From: Tepidanaerobacter syntrophicus
Lineage (GTDB): Bacteria; Bacillota; Thermosediminibacteria; Thermosediminibacterales; Tepidanaerobacteraceae
Direction: 5' to 3'
Assembly (NCBI RefSeq): GCF_001485475.2
Contig: NZ_DF977000.1
Location: 248,001 to 312,000 of the forward strand
Length of the DNA: 64,000 nt
Part shown: one piece after another, positions 30,232 to 40,260 of the stretch
Numbering within the stretch: the first letter of the stretch is position 1
Layout of the letters: every line of letters begins with the position of its first letter
The notes under the pieces: generated by a model
Told to the model about the DNA's origin: nothing
The model's input: the letters and a program-made list of their open reading frames with translations, nothing else
The model's database searches: none
Position numbers and translations under genes: made by a program

Positions 30232-30921
30232 TTGCTTGGCACTATCGTAAATGTTCTTACAATTATTTTAGGCACACTGCTTGGAACAGCGCTTAAAAAC
30301 AGATTTGATGAAAAAATTAAAAATACCGTTATGCAAGGATTGAGCCTTACAGTAATGGTCATAGGGATTTCAATGGCGGTAAAGACTGAAAACATGTTAG
30401 TGCTTACACTTAGTGTGGTTATAGGCGGGATTATCGGCGAACTATTGAAAATAGAAGAAAGGCTTGATGGTTTGGGAAGAAAGCTCGAAGCTCAGTTTAC
30501 AGATGAAAGTGGCAGCTTTACCCGTGCCTTTGTAACAGCGAGCCTGATGTACTGTGTAGGAGCCATGGCGGTTTTAGGCTCTATTCAAAGCGGCCTTAAC
30601 CAAAATTATGATATCCTCTTTGTAAAATCTCTACTTGACGGCACAACAGCCATCGTTTTTTCATCTACAATGGGAATCGGTGTGGCTTTTTCAGCGATAC
30701 CTGTGCTCCTTTATCAAGGGGCAATTACTCTGGCGGCTTCATCTGTAAAAGACCTTTTAACTGCTTCGGTTATTACCGAAATGTCAGCTGCAGGGGGCCT
30801 TCTGATCTTTGGCATAGGAATTAATATGCTAAATACTAAAGTTACAATCAAAGTGGGTAATCTGCTGCCGGCTATATTTGTGGCAATCCCACTTGCGATA
30901 ATCCTTGCCGGTCTGTCTTGA
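30232..30921 (+). CDS. DUF554 family membrane protein (YdfK-like)
   Basis: A membrane protein of about 229 residues with hydrophobic helices near 1-18, 30-70, 90-120 and in the C-terminal half, and the DUF554 hallmarks GTIVNVLTIILGTLLG at the start and GILIFGIGINML-like sequence (LLIFGIGINML) near the end. The frame is open to 30139, but the TTG at 30232 has AAGGGG eight bases upstream and fits the family start. Function unknown. Confidence 0.85.
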   Translation: MLGTIVNVLTIILGTLLGTALKNRFDEKIKNTVMQGLSLTVMVIGISMAVKTENMLVLTLSVVIGGIIGELLKIEERLDGLGRKLEAQFTDESGSFTRAFVTASLMYCVGAMAVLGSIQSGLNQNYDILFVKSLLDGTTAIVFSSTMGIGVAFSAIPVLLYQGAITLAASSVKDLLTASVITEMSAAGGLLIFGIGINMLNTKVTIKVGNLLPAIFVAIPLAIILAGLS

Positions 30922-30953
30922 ATATCTTAATAAACCTTATGGAGGAATATTAG

Positions 30954-31478
30954 GTGGCAATAGAAAATTACATTAATAGTTTGAACGAAATTTTTGAAAA
31001 AAATTCAGGAAGCATCCTCCTGCTTGTCACAATTGGGTTTGGTATTTTACTTATAATTACAATAAGATCTAATATGAAGCTCTCAAAGACTATGAAAATG
31101 TATAAAACTCTTATGGAAGGGACAAAGGGCGAAAATCTTGAAAGCTTGTTAATACATCAGGCGCGGCGCACAGATGACATCAGCAGTGAAATAGCAGACA
31201 TGAAGCGAGCCATGGCAAAGATGGCAGAAGAAAACCGTGAAATGATAAAGAAAGTCGCCTGGAAACGATATAATGCCTTTTCCGATATGGGAAGCGATCT
31301 GAGCTTTTCACTGGCATTACTAAATGACAGAAATTGCGGTGTAATAATTACAAGCATTTACGGAAGGGATGAAAATCGGATTTACCTAAAACCTGTAAAC
31401 TCCGGAAAAAGCAGTTATACCCTTTCTCCGGAAGAAGAGGAAGTAATTATGCGAGCCCTCTCAAATAAAAATATGTAA
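30954..31478 (+). CDS. DUF4446 family membrane-anchored protein
   Basis: The 174-residue protein has one N-terminal helix (about 20-37), a charged coiled-coil segment (about 60-100) and a small C-terminal domain with the typical SDMGSDLSFSLALLN and GRDENRIYLKPV sequence. This family is conserved near parB in Clostridia. Role unknown. The GTG start has GGAGG eight bases upstream. Confidence 0.8.
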   Translation: MAIENYINSLNEIFEKNSGSILLLVTIGFGILLIITIRSNMKLSKTMKMYKTLMEGTKGENLESLLIHQARRTDDISSEIADMKRAMAKMAEENREMIKKVAWKRYNAFSDMGSDLSFSLALLNDRNCGVIITSIYGRDENRIYLKPVNSGKSSYTLSPEEEEVIMRALSNKNM

Positions 31479-31567
31479 TATTTTTAGAAGGACTTTTGAA
31501 AGCTGTGGCGAATAATAAATTTGTGTACATAAAAATTGTTAGGGGGATTAGGCGGTGATTATTCAGA

Positions 31568-32479
31568 GTGAAGGATGAAAAAGAGAAATTCACGATGATG
31601 GTAATTCCCCACTCGGGTAAGGCCACATTTGCGATTTCAGTATCCCTTAAGACCTTGAAAATTGCAGGTGGATTGCTTGCTGCAATATTTCTTATCTCGA
31701 TGATTTTTGCAACAAATATTTACATATCTCGCAACAAATTTAAAAATAAGGCTGAAGAACTTTCGGCTGTGGCAAAGGACTATAACGCCCTTCAAAATCA
31801 GCTGGAATTTTTTATGAAGAAAACAAGTGATCTAGAAGAAAAAATGGCACAAATAGAAAAGCTAGACGCGGATTTAAGGGATTTGCTGGCAAATGATCCT
31901 GTTTTAAAAAACAGTGCTACAATCCAAAGCAGCAAGACCGCCACGAAAAGAACGACCCTCCCAAGCCGCGGCAGCATAGACAGAGAAAGATTCATAAATA
32001 AGCTAGAAGTATTGGAAGAAAAGATTCCAGAAGAAGAACAAAGTTTAAAAGAGCTAAAGGATGCAGTTATTCAGCGAATCGATCTGATAGCACATACCCC
32101 TACAATATATCCGGTGCAAGGTGAGATAACATCTGATTTTGGCTACCGCAGATCACCTTTTGGAACTCGGCAGGAATTTCATGATGGGGTAGATATAGGC
32201 GCATCCTATGGTACAACAGTTGTAGCAACAGCTGACGGAATGGTAACTTTCACAGGTTATCAGGCAGGATACGGGAGAACGGTTACTATAAGCCATGGTT
32301 ATGGCCTTGAAACCTCATACTGCCATAATTCGAGCATACTCGTAAAGGCGGGACAGCAAGTAAAAAAAGGTCAGGCGATCGCAAAAGTGGGAAATTCCGG
32401 AAGAAGCACAGGTCCGCATCTTCATTACATGGTAAAACTTAATGGACAGCTCCAAGATCCAAAAAATTATCTAGAGTGA
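31568..32479 (+). CDS. M23 family metallopeptidase with N-terminal transmembrane and coiled coil
   Basis: A membrane helix (about 28-52) is followed by a coiled-coil (about 55-150) and a C-terminal LytM/M23 domain (about 185-300) with zinc ligands in HDGVDIG and HLHYMV, so a functional endopeptidase on peptidoglycan is expected. It starts with GTG at 31568. A bactofilin gene follows after 11 bases; bactofilin-M23 pairing is common and is tied to cell shape. Confidence 0.88.
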   Translation: MKDEKEKFTMMVIPHSGKATFAISVSLKTLKIAGGLLAAIFLISMIFATNIYISRNKFKNKAEELSAVAKDYNALQNQLEFFMKKTSDLEEKMAQIEKLDADLRDLLANDPVLKNSATIQSSKTATKRTTLPSRGSIDRERFINKLEVLEEKIPEEEQSLKELKDAVIQRIDLIAHTPTIYPVQGEITSDFGYRRSPFGTRQEFHDGVDIGASYGTTVVATADGMVTFTGYQAGYGRTVTISHGYGLETSYCHNSSILVKAGQQVKKGQAIAKVGNSGRSTGPHLHYMVKLNGQLQDPKNYLE

Positions 32480-32490
32480 GGAGGAATTAC

Positions 32491-32913
32491 GTGTTTGGAA
32501 AAAAAGATGAACCCATAATAACAAATTCAGATAAAATAGATACGATTTTAGGGAAAAATGCTAAATTTACAGGCACAATAAAAGCCTCAGGCCTTATGCG
32601 CATAGAAGGCCAATTTGATGGCGATATGGAATGCGATGGAGACTTGATTGTAGGAGAAGGCGCAAAAGTTACTGCAAATGTTAAGGCAAGAAATGCCATA
32701 GTTGCAGGGGCATATGAGGGAAATATTTGCTTGGACGGCAAGTTGGAACTTAAAAATACAGGTAAACTAACAGGGGACGTAAAGGCAGCTGGCCTACTTG
32801 TTGAAGATGGAGCTTTTTTCAACGGAAAATGTGAAATGAAAGGCGAGACACAAAAAAGTGAGCCGATTCCTATTAAAAAGAATAAAAGTGCAGAAACGTC
32901 AAACCCAACTTAA
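32491..32913 (+). CDS. bactofilin family cytoskeletal protein
   Basis: The 140-residue polymer-forming protein has the right-handed beta-helix core with regular hydrophobic-glycine repeats (KFTGTIKASGLMRIEGQF, GDLIVGEGAKVTANV, NIC..GKLELKNTGKLTGDV). The GTG at 32491 follows GAGGAGG by six bases. Its stop codon sits in the stem of an intrinsic terminator. Likely acts with the M23 peptidase upstream in envelope shaping. Confidence 0.9.
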   Translation: MFGKKDEPIITNSDKIDTILGKNAKFTGTIKASGLMRIEGQFDGDMECDGDLIVGEGAKVTANVKARNAIVAGAYEGNICLDGKLELKNTGKLTGDVKAAGLLVEDGAFFNGKCEMKGETQKSEPIPIKKNKSAETSNPT

Positions 32914-32928
32914 AGTTGGGTTTTGCTT
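32899..32928 (+). terminator. terminator overlapping the bactofilin stop codon
   Basis: AACCCAACT / AGTTGGGTT form a perfect stem around TAA, followed by TTGCTTT. The TAA is the bactofilin stop. Confidence 0.85.
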
Positions 32929-32947
32929 TGTATAAGGTGGGAGATAC

Positions 32948-33823
32948 TTGAAAACATTGTTTATAATCAACCCTGTTGCAGGAAGAAAGAGAAGCGCCAA
33001 AGTATGGAAGGATATAAGGCCTTATATAAATTTTCCATACGAATATGAATTTACACAGGGATGCGGCGATGCAACACAAATTGCAAAACATGCCAAAAAA
33101 CTAGGCTATGAGGTTATAGTTACAGTTGGAGGAGACGGCACAATATCAGAAGTTGTAAACGGCATTGCAGGAAGTGATATAAGGCTTGGAATAATTCCTG
33201 CAGGAACCGGCAACGATTTTGGAAAGACACTTAAGATACCTGAAAATCCGTGCTATGCCCTTGAAATCATTAAAGAGGGGAAAAATCTTACTTTTACAGA
33301 TTTGGGAAAGTTTCAGGATGGTTATTTTATCAATATAGCAGGAGCTGGTTTTGATGCAGAAGTTGCTAATATGACAAATTCAAATCTAAAATTTTTAAAC
33401 GGAACCTTAGCCTACGTGGCAAGCCTTGTCTGGAATCTTGCGCGCTATAGTCCCTGCAACGCTGTGATCACAGTTGACGGGAAAAAATACTTTCGCAAGC
33501 CCTGGCTTGTACTTGCCGCAAATGCACGCTACTTCGGAGGAGGCATGATGATAAACCCAGATGGCATAATAAATGACGGATTGCTCGATGTGTGCATTAT
33601 AAATGATATGAGTAGAGCTGAAATCTTGCGGTTCCTACCTTCGGTATTTACAGGAAGCCATAAAAAGCATCGCTGTTTTGAGGTTATAAGAGGGAAAAAT
33701 GTAGAGATAGAATTTGCTAAACCTGTAAGGGTGCAGGTAGACGGAGATGCAAAAGGATTCACGCCGGTGCGGTTTTCAATAGTAAATAGGGCATTGAGCG
33801 TTATAACTCCTGTGAAAGATTAA
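32948..33823 (+). CDS. diacylglycerol/lipid kinase family protein (YegS/DagK-like)
   Basis: A 291-residue soluble lipid kinase with VGGDGTISEVVNG (about 59-71), IPAGTGNDFGKTL (about 83-95) and a C-terminal beta-sandwich. It should phosphorylate diacylglycerol or related lipids. TTG start with GGTGGGAG upstream. Physiological substrate unknown. Confidence 0.88.
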   Translation: MKTLFIINPVAGRKRSAKVWKDIRPYINFPYEYEFTQGCGDATQIAKHAKKLGYEVIVTVGGDGTISEVVNGIAGSDIRLGIIPAGTGNDFGKTLKIPENPCYALEIIKEGKNLTFTDLGKFQDGYFINIAGAGFDAEVANMTNSNLKFLNGTLAYVASLVWNLARYSPCNAVITVDGKKYFRKPWLVLAANARYFGGGMMINPDGIINDGLLDVCIINDMSRAEILRFLPSVFTGSHKKHRCFEVIRGKNVEIEFAKPVRVQVDGDAKGFTPVRFSIVNRALSVITPVKD

Positions 33824-33910
33824 AATATTGCAGAGTTTAAAAAAGGTTTTTGGAATAAAATATAGAATGTTAATATAAAGAAGTTTTATAGAAACAGAGG
33901 GAGATTTTTT

Positions 33911-34450
33911 GTGGATGAACTCATGATGGAAGCCGAAAAGCATCTAGAGCGTGGCGAATACGAAGAAGCGCGCCACATATACGAGCAAATTATAAACGAT
34001 GAGCCGGATAATGCAAAAGCATATAACAAATTAGGGGTTATTGCAGCCTATGAAAAAAATAATGAAGAAGCCGAAGCTTATTTTAAAAAGGCGCTAGAAC
34101 TGGATCCGAAACTTTCCTCCGCAGCCAGCAACTTAGGTAACATTTTTTTTGAAAAGGAAGAATTAGAAAAAGCAAGGGAATGTTACGAAAAAGCCATAGA
34201 CCTGGATCCGGACAACCCGATTCCTTACAATAATCTTGCGGTAATTTATAAGAAACAAAAAGAAATAGATAAATTTGTAAAATTCTACAAAAAATCAGTA
34301 GAGCTTTCCAATAAGCAGCTGAGAAACCCGCAAAAAGATAAACCGGGCAAAAGACAAAGGGCAACATCTTCATACACCGGTACGGGTATATTGGGTTTTA
34401 TTGCAGTAGCTTTAATTTTATATGTCTTAATCAGGCTCTTTAAGGGGTAA
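33911..34450 (+). CDS. TPR protein with C-terminal membrane anchor
   Basis: The 179-residue protein has three clear tetratricopeptide repeats (about 2-35, 38-70 and 72-105; e.g. AKAYNKLGVIAAYEKNNEEA), a linker rich in lysine and serine, and a final transmembrane helix (about 156-175), so it is likely a tail-anchored cytoplasmic scaffold. GTG start. Target unknown. Confidence 0.8.
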   Translation: MDELMMEAEKHLERGEYEEARHIYEQIINDEPDNAKAYNKLGVIAAYEKNNEEAEAYFKKALELDPKLSSAASNLGNIFFEKEELEKARECYEKAIDLDPDNPIPYNNLAVIYKKQKEIDKFVKFYKKSVELSNKQLRNPQKDKPGKRQRATSSYTGTGILGFIAVALILYVLIRLFKG

Positions 34451-34517
34451 TATCGGCTGCGCGTTCTCTGCCTTGAGCTTATAAGCTTGTAGACGGCAAA
34501 ACAGGGGAGGCGGCAAT

Positions 34518-35093
34518 ATGGACAATATAAACTGGGTAGATATTGTTTTAATTGCCTTTTTTATAAAAAGCTTTATAAATGGTTTTTCAAAGGGCTTTAT
34601 ATTAGCTGCATTTAAGACGGCCGGAGTTGTCATTGGCATATGGGCAGGCATATTTTATAGAGATACAGCTGCAGACTTTCTTAAAAACCGTTTAGGCTTA
34701 GATAAAGTTCTGAGTAAACTATTACAAGAGCCGATTTTAAACAATTCAGGTCCTGTAAGCGCAATAAACACAAACGGTATTGCTGACCTTGCTTTAAAAG
34801 CTCTCGGTTTTTTTGCGGTATTTTTATTGGTCCAGTTGGGATTTGTACTTATTGCTCATTTTATCGGCGGCTTGATAAAAATAGTCGGCTTGTCGCCGCT
34901 TAATAAGCTTTGTGGCGGAATATTCAACGTGGTGCAGACAGCCCTATGGATTGCCATATTAAACACTGTAATATTTCCTTTTATTGTTGCATTCCCCGAA
35001 AATTTTCTAGAAAAAGGTTTAAATGCCTCGTATATTTTAAATCATTTAAGATTTTTGGACTTCATCAGCCCTATTGTGATAAAATTTATATAA
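34518..35093 (+). CDS. CvpA family membrane protein
   Basis: The 191-residue protein carries the CvpA domain: four helices and a charged loop. Markers are WVDIVLIAFFIKSFINGFSKG at the start (in part) and an amphipathic C-terminal helix near residue 130. Homologues relate to colicin V production, biofilm and purine metabolism. In Firmicutes it is usually found near mutS or this group; function unknown. Confidence 0.75.
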   Translation: MDNINWVDIVLIAFFIKSFINGFSKGFILAAFKTAGVVIGIWAGIFYRDTAADFLKNRLGLDKVLSKLLQEPILNNSGPVSAINTNGIADLALKALGFFAVFLLVQLGFVLIAHFIGGLIKIVGLSPLNKLCGGIFNVVQTALWIAILNTVIFPFIVAFPENFLEKGLNASYILNHLRFLDFISPIVIKFI

Positions 35094-35145
35094 AGCGTTT
35101 GTAAAAAACTCTGTTTGCTCAGCTTTATCGTGAGGTGACGGTGTT

Positions 35146-36009
35146 TTGAATAATATGTCACAACTATATAATGATTTACTTAGCAAACTTCCTGCATTTG
35201 CTGTACCCCTTGTAAAAATTTTAATAGTGTGGTATGCGGCAGTTATATTTATCAAGATTGCGGAAAGATTTGTAACACAGGTTTTTTCAAGAGGGCACTA
35301 TGGCAAACAACCTGTCGATGAAAACAAGACAAGGACTATGGCAAGCCTTTTAAAAAGCATTGTAAGGTATGGGACATATTTTGTGGCAGGTGTGAATATC
35401 CTGGATATTCTGGGAATAAATACTGCGTCTTTGCTTACAGCTGCAGGAATAGGTGGTCTTGCCTTCAGCTTTGGAGCTCAAAATCTAGTAAAAGATGTTA
35501 TATCCGGCTTTTTCATTATACTAGAAGATCAGTACAATATAGGAGATTATATTGAGGCGGCGGGTGTTGGGGGAACAGTTGAAGAAATAGGTATCAGAAC
35601 AACAAAACTTCGGGATTTCGGGGGACAACTGCACACCATTCCTAACGGAGAAATAACAAAGGTTACAAATCATTCGCGAGGCGCCATGAGGGCAATGGTT
35701 ACAGTAGGCGTAGCTTATGAAGAAAACTTGCCGGATGCCCTTGAAGCACTAAAAAGTGCCTGTGAGGAAGTTACTAAAAATAATCAAGAGATATTAGTTG
35801 AAGCTCCTTCGATACTTGGCATAGCAAATTTAGGAAAAACTGATATAGAAATAAGTATACTGGCAAAAACAATCCCAATGCAGCAGTGGAATGTGGAAAG
35901 ACAGCTTAGGAAAGCAATTTTGGAAAAATTTGGTGAAAATGAAATAGAGCTACCATATCCCAGGATGGTATACATAAAAAGAGAAAGCAAAAGGGGGAAG
36001 GACAATTGA
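35146..36009 (+). CDS. mscS: small-conductance mechanosensitive channel (MscS family)
   Basis: Residues show a pore helix motif GIGGLAFSFGAQNLVKDVISG (in part, about 102-122) and a beta domain GDYIEAAGVGGTVEEIGIRTT, which are diagnostic for MscS-type channels that release solutes on hypo-osmotic shock. Start is TTG at 35146 with GAGGTG eight bases upstream. It overlaps the DUF951 gene by four bases. Confidence 0.92.
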   Translation: MNNMSQLYNDLLSKLPAFAVPLVKILIVWYAAVIFIKIAERFVTQVFSRGHYGKQPVDENKTRTMASLLKSIVRYGTYFVAGVNILDILGINTASLLTAAGIGGLAFSFGAQNLVKDVISGFFIILEDQYNIGDYIEAAGVGGTVEEIGIRTTKLRDFGGQLHTIPNGEITKVTNHSRGAMRAMVTVGVAYEENLPDALEALKSACEEVTKNNQEILVEAPSILGIANLGKTDIEISILAKTIPMQQWNVERQLRKAILEKFGENEIELPYPRMVYIKRESKRGKDN

Positions 36010-36218
36010 CGTATAATGTGGGCGACGTAGTTCAAATGAAGAAAAAGCACCCCTGCGGCAGCGATACCTGGCAAATATGGAGAGTCGGTATGGACTTTGG
36101 AATAAAATGCACAGGCTGCGGCCGAAAAGTAATGATTCCCCGAAACAAATTTGAAAAAAGCGTTCGAAAAATTCTAGTTCAAGCAAAAAATGATGAACTT
36201 GAAAACAAAATTGATTAA
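36006..36218 (+). CDS. DUF951 family protein
   Basis: The 70-residue protein shows the family signature GDVVQMKKKHPCGS...W.I.RVG.D..I.C.GCGR.VM.PR. Two conserved cysteine sites (Cys 17 and the CTGCG set) suggest a nucleic-acid or zinc-binding role. TTG start overlaps mscS by four bases. Often found upstream of rpsF-ssb-rpsR in Firmicutes. Confidence 0.85.
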   Translation: MTYNVGDVVQMKKKHPCGSDTWQIWRVGMDFGIKCTGCGRKVMIPRNKFEKSVRKILVQAKNDELENKID

Positions 36219-36227
36219 TGGTATAAT
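36199..36227 (+). promoter_or_regulatory. strong promoter of rpsF operon
   Basis: TTGAAA (36199-36204), 17-base spacer and TATAAT (36222-36227) preceded by TG, an extended -10. It lies over the stop of the DUF951 gene, so rpsF expression is independent. Confidence 0.85.
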
Positions 36228-36287
36228 ACCTTCGGCATCTCTGCTCTGGAAAAACCGGGGCCGATTTAGTCCATGGAGGTGAAAAAG
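36228..36287 (+). ncRNA. structured rpsF leader, possible S6:S18 regulatory RNA
   Basis: The leader can fold with CTCTGG/CCGGGG around AAAAA (36245-36261) and an outer TCGGC/GCCGA pair (36231-36264), leaving an asymmetric bulge with CCG next to the loop. S6:S18 leaders before rpsF use this type of architecture to repress rpsF-ssb-rpsR. The match is by eye and approximate. Confidence 0.4.
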
Positions 36288-36575
36288 ATGAGAAATTATG
36301 AGACCGTATTTATTGTTGACCCTGATCTTGAAACAGATGAAGTAAAATCACTTGTTGACAAATTTAAGGGTCTGATCGAAGAGCAAGGCGGACAGGTTTC
36401 AGATGTCGAAGAATGGGGCAAGATGAGACTTGCATACCCAATAAACGACAAACGAGAAGGGTATTATTTCTTAATGAATTTTACCGCAAACCCCGCAACA
36501 GCTCAGGAGCTGGAAAGAATTTACAAGATTACCAGCGGACTCATGAGATTTTTAGTTGTCAACAAAGAAAAATAA
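36288..36575 (+). CDS. rpsF: 30S ribosomal protein S6
   Basis: The 95-residue protein has the S6 start MRNYETVFIVDPD and ends MRFLVVNKEK. The frame is open to 36273, but GGAGGTG precedes the ATG at 36288 at correct spacing. First gene of the rpsF-ssb-rpsR operon. Confidence 0.96.
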   Translation: MRNYETVFIVDPDLETDEVKSLVDKFKGLIEEQGGQVSDVEEWGKMRLAYPINDKREGYYFLMNFTANPATAQELERIYKITSGLMRFLVVNKEK

Positions 36576-36587
36576 GAGGTGGAAACC

Positions 36588-37007
36588 TTGCTAAACAGAA
36601 TTGTATTGATAGGCAGATTGACAAGGGATCCGGAACTTAGATTTACACCGGCTAACGGCGTTCCGGTAACTCAATTTACTATAGCTGTAGACAGGCCTTT
36701 TGTAAATCAAAAAGGCGAAAGAGAAGCGGATTTTATAAGAATCGTAGCATGGCGGAAACTTGCTGAAATATGTTCTGCAAACCTTACAAAAGGACGCCTT
36801 GTAGCAGTTGAAGGACGCCTGCAGATTAGGTCATATGACGGAAAAGACGGCCAGCGCAAATATGTGACAGAGGTCGTAGCTGATACTGTCCAGTTTTTGG
36901 ATAAAGCCAAATCCGGACCCAATGATGACAGTCCTGACAATTTTGATGCAGATTTTAGTTTTGATCCCGGCTTAGATGACATAGAGGGCGACGGAGTGCC
37001 TTTCTAA
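36588..37007 (+). CDS. ssb: single-stranded DNA-binding protein
   Basis: The 139-residue SSB has one OB fold ([20 protein letters not shown]...) and an acidic tail ending [10 protein letters not shown], near the DDxxF partner-binding motif. The frame is open to 36579; the TTG at 36588 preceded by GAGGTGG is the family start. It sits between rpsF and rpsR as in most bacteria. Confidence 0.95.
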   Translation: MLNRIVLIGRLTRDPELRFTPANGVPVTQFTIAVDRPFVNQKGEREADFIRIVAWRKLAEICSANLTKGRLVAVEGRLQIRSYDGKDGQRKYVTEVVADTVQFLDKAKSGPNDDSPDNFDADFSFDPGLDDIEGDGVPF

Positions 37008-37032
37008 AAGCAATTGAAAGGAGGAATATAAC

Positions 37033-37257
37033 TTGAAACCAAAAAGAGTTAAAAAGAAAAAAGTTTGCAGTTTTTGTGCAGATAAGATAGAACATATCGA
37101 TTATAAGGAATATGGCCGCTTACGGAAATATATAACTGAGCGTGGCAAGATCCTGCCTCGGCGCATCACAGGCAATTGCGCAAAACATCAACGGCAGCTT
37201 ACAATTGCAATAAAAAGAGTAAGGAATCTCGCTTTGCTACCATTTACATCAGAATAG
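37033..37257 (+). CDS. rpsR: 30S ribosomal protein S18 (zinc-binding form)
   Basis: The 74-residue protein has the S18 core [22 protein letters not shown] and Cys12-Phe-x-Cys-type plus later Cys-His residues (CSFC and NCAKH), giving the zinc-ribbon C+ form. TTG start, GGAGG eight bases upstream. A strong terminator covers its stop codon. Confidence 0.95.
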   Translation: MKPKRVKKKKVCSFCADKIEHIDYKEYGRLRKYITERGKILPRRITGNCAKHQRQLTIAIKRVRNLALLPFTSE

Positions 37258-37280
37258 AGAGGGTCTACCCTCTCTTTTTT
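37254..37280 (+). terminator. terminator of rpsF-ssb-rpsR
   Basis: GAGAGGGT / ACCCTCTC with a CT loop, then TTTTTT. The stop codon TAG of rpsR is inside it. Confidence 0.9.
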
Positions 37281-37300
37281 GCCATAACAAGGAGGTAAAT

Positions 37301-38245
37301 TTGATGCAATCCAATAGCACCAAATCTCTTATCGAGGGAGCGCTGCTTGCCGCAATAAATGTTATCCTCAGTTTAATGGCGATATATATGCCGATAATGG
37401 GCACATTTGCTACCTTGGTATGGCCGGTACCAATCGTCATACTTGTTGTAAGACATGGGATAAGGACGGCCACGCTTTCTATGATAGTAGCCGGCATAAT
37501 AGTAGCAATGGTAAGCGGTCCCTTCCAAGCTGTAGGCATTGTACTAGGTTTCGGAATTTTAGGCCTGGTTATAGGATGGACTATAAAAAAAGATGCTTCT
37601 CCTTTTAAAGTAATAGCCTTTGGCAGTGTAGCTTCCATGATTTCTATTTTGATACTAATGCTTATTAGCATGTGGGTAATGGGGATAAATCCCATTACAC
37701 AAGAACTAGACATTTTAAAAGAATCAATTTCGATGACCACTGAATTTTACAATAAACTCGGTGTAGATCCTAAAGCAATAGAAACCACAGTCGAAAGTTT
37801 TAACAAAGCTTTAGACATCTTACCTCTTATAATTCCTGCCATCTTCATAATAGCATCAGTTTTTGATGCATTCCTAACCTATATGATAACAAAGGCAGTA
37901 ATGTCGCGCATGGGACAAAAGCTTAGAGATTTTACTCCATTTGTCTTGTGGCGGTTTCCGGATTATACTGTAGCAATTTTCCTTTTAGGAAGCGTATTGG
38001 TAATGTTAGAGCCATATTGGCCAAAGGGAATACTTAAGGCTATTGGAATGAATTTGGTTATTGTTTTTGGATGCATACTTTTTCTACAAGGCTTGTCACT
38101 GCTCACTTATTACCTTGCAAAATTTAACGTAGGAAAATTCTTTAGGGCCATTATTGCTTTCTTTGTCCTTTTCAATCCTTTATTCTTACAAATAGTGTTT
38201 TTCGCAGGCTTCTTTGATGTTCTGTTCAATTTTCGCAAGATATAG
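37301..38245 (+). CDS. DUF2232 membrane protein (YybS-like)
   Basis: The 314-residue protein has about eight hydrophobic helices with the YybS family feel (SLIEGALLAAINVILSL at the start). It stands immediately upstream of gdpP-rplI-dnaB as in Bacillus (yybS-gdpP-rplI-dnaC). Possibly a transporter component. Start at ATG 37301 with GGAGG upstream. Confidence 0.8.
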   Translation: MMQSNSTKSLIEGALLAAINVILSLMAIYMPIMGTFATLVWPVPIVILVVRHGIRTATLSMIVAGIIVAMVSGPFQAVGIVLGFGILGLVIGWTIKKDASPFKVIAFGSVASMISILILMLISMWVMGINPITQELDILKESISMTTEFYNKLGVDPKAIETTVESFNKALDILPLIIPAIFIIASVFDAFLTYMITKAVMSRMGQKLRDFTPFVLWRFPDYTVAIFLLGSVLVMLEPYWPKGILKAIGMNLVIVFGCILFLQGLSLLTYYLAKFNVGKFFRAIIAFFVLFNPLFLQIVFFAGFFDVLFNFRKI

Positions 38246-38283
38246 TTAAATGCAAAACATAATTATCATGCGAGGTATTTGCC

Positions 38284-40260
38284 ATGACACAAAAAAGTAA
38301 GAAACGAGTCCTTTGGGCGGCAGTTTTCTTTACAGCGATTCTTGCCGCAATCACCTGTATATTTTACGACTACAAAATAGCGGCAGCGCTTTTACCTATT
38401 CTCGCTCTGCTCCTTTACTACTTGTTGTCTGCAAAGGAAGGTAGGCCCTTGCCTTCAATTATCGAACCTACAGTGTCTTTTAATAAGGCGCTTTGGAAAG
38501 AAATAGCGAATAAGACAAGTTCTGCCATTGCCCTTACGGGCGCAAACGATAGGATAATCTGGGAAAATATGGCTTTTACAAATAAAATCCAAAAACCAGG
38601 TCAGCGTATATCCCATGTAGTTGATATATTATCTGCTGATGTGCTTGAAACCTTAGAGAAAGAACCGGCAGAAGTTGACATTGGCAGTGAGCGCTTTTTA
38701 GTCAAAAAGGTCAAAATCCAGGCTAATAACAAGAAACCTGAAAAGATGCTCCAGATTTATTATTTTGACGATATAACACAGATATACAATCTAAAGCTGC
38801 AGCTTAGAGAAAAAGAGACTGTGGTCTGTTATGTTTATGTAGACAATTTTGATGAAGTCATGGTAGCTTGTGGAGAAGAAAACCGATTAGAACTTCTTGC
38901 AGAGATAGATAAAACAATAACAAAATGGGTATATAATTACAACGGACTTGTGAGAAAATACGATAATGACAAATATTTGGTACTAATGAGCCTAAAGGAT
39001 TTTAAGAAGGCAGAGGAAGCAAAGCTGAATATACTCGATGCGATTCGAGAAATTAAGGCAGGCAAAACTATGACTCCGACGCTCAGCATAGGAGCGGCTT
39101 ACGGTGAGCCATCTTTAACAAAAGCGGGAAAAATAGCGCAAAACGCTTTAGAGCTTTGCCTTGGCAGAGGTGGAGACCAGGCAGTAGTGAAAGCTGAAGG
39201 AAAGACGTATTTTTACGGCGGCAAGACCGAAGAAATGAACAAATACAGCCGTGTCAGAGTCAGAGTAATTGCTCATGCACTGGGGGATTTAGTGGAAGAG
39301 TCGGACTCAGTGATGATAATAGGACACCTGTTTTTAGACATGGATGCCCTTGGAGCTGCGGCGGGCCTGGCAAATGCGGTAAAAAGCATGAATAAACCGG
39401 GATATATAATCTTGACCCCTGAACAAACATCGTCGGTTGATTCCCTTCTTGAACTCCTACTTACAGATGAGGAGATAAAGGGAAGCTTTATTGAGGAATC
39501 TGAAGCATTAAACAAGATTACTAAAAAGACTCTACTTATAGTTGTAGATACACATAAGCCTTCACTTGTAATGTCACAAAAAATTCTTGAGAAAGCCGAA
39601 AGAGTAGTTGTAATAGATCACCACCGCCGAGGCGAAGAATTTATAGATAAGGCATTGCTTGTTTATTTAGAGCCCTATGCATCGTCAACCAGCGAGATAG
39701 TAACAGAGATAATACAATACATGGGCGATGATATTAAAATTTCACCAATCGTTGCAACTGCCATGCTAGCAGGTATTGCGGTAGATACGCGTAACTTTGC
39801 GTTTAAAACCGGCGCCCGAACCTTTGAAGCAGCTTCGTATCTTAGACGAGCAGGAGCAGATCCCACTATGGTATACAAACTATTTCAAGAAGATGCAGAT
39901 GCGGTTTACGAAAGGGCAAAGGTACTGCAAAGAGCGCAGCAGGTGGCAGAACATGTGGTTATTTCATATTTTGATGAGGAACCTAAAAATCCGACAGTTG
40001 CAGCTGCTCAGGCTGCCAATGGCCTTATAGGACTAAAGGGAATTTCTGCCTCCTTTGTTTTAGCCCCCATGGGAGAAAGGATAACAATAAGCGCTCGTTC
40101 TTTAGGAGATATAAACGTTCACAGAATTTTGGAGGAATTAGGCGGAGGCGGACATATGACCGTAGCGGGAGCTCAACTTTCTAATGTGACTATGGAAGAG
40201 GCTATTGAAAAAGTTAAAGAGGCAATTTTGAAACACTTGAAGGAAGGTGAAACAAATTGA
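38284..40260 (+). CDS. gdpP: cyclic-di-AMP phosphodiesterase GdpP
   Basis: The 658-residue protein has two N-terminal membrane helices (about 10-45), a PAS-like domain, a degenerate GGDEF domain (about 170-300), and a DHH/DHHA1 phosphodiesterase domain with DHH at 445-447 and [11 protein letters not shown] near 625. It degrades c-di-AMP to pApA, the ligand of DarA in this window. It overlaps rplI by four bases. Confidence 0.95.
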   Translation: MTQKSKKRVLWAAVFFTAILAAITCIFYDYKIAAALLPILALLLYYLLSAKEGRPLPSIIEPTVSFNKALWKEIANKTSSAIALTGANDRIIWENMAFTNKIQKPGQRISHVVDILSADVLETLEKEPAEVDIGSERFLVKKVKIQANNKKPEKMLQIYYFDDITQIYNLKLQLREKETVVCYVYVDNFDEVMVACGEENRLELLAEIDKTITKWVYNYNGLVRKYDNDKYLVLMSLKDFKKAEEAKLNILDAIREIKAGKTMTPTLSIGAAYGEPSLTKAGKIAQNALELCLGRGGDQAVVKAEGKTYFYGGKTEEMNKYSRVRVRVIAHALGDLVEESDSVMIIGHLFLDMDALGAAAGLANAVKSMNKPGYIILTPEQTSSVDSLLELLLTDEEIKGSFIEESEALNKITKKTLLIVVDTHKPSLVMSQKILEKAERVVVIDHHRRGEEFIDKALLVYLEPYASSTSEIVTEIIQYMGDDIKISPIVATAMLAGIAVDTRNFAFKTGARTFEAASYLRRAGADPTMVYKLFQEDADAVYERAKVLQRAQQVAEHVVISYFDEEPKNPTVAAAQAANGLIGLKGISASFVLAPMGERITISARSLGDINVHRILEELGGGGHMTVAGAQLSNVTMEEAIEKVKEAILKHLKEGETN

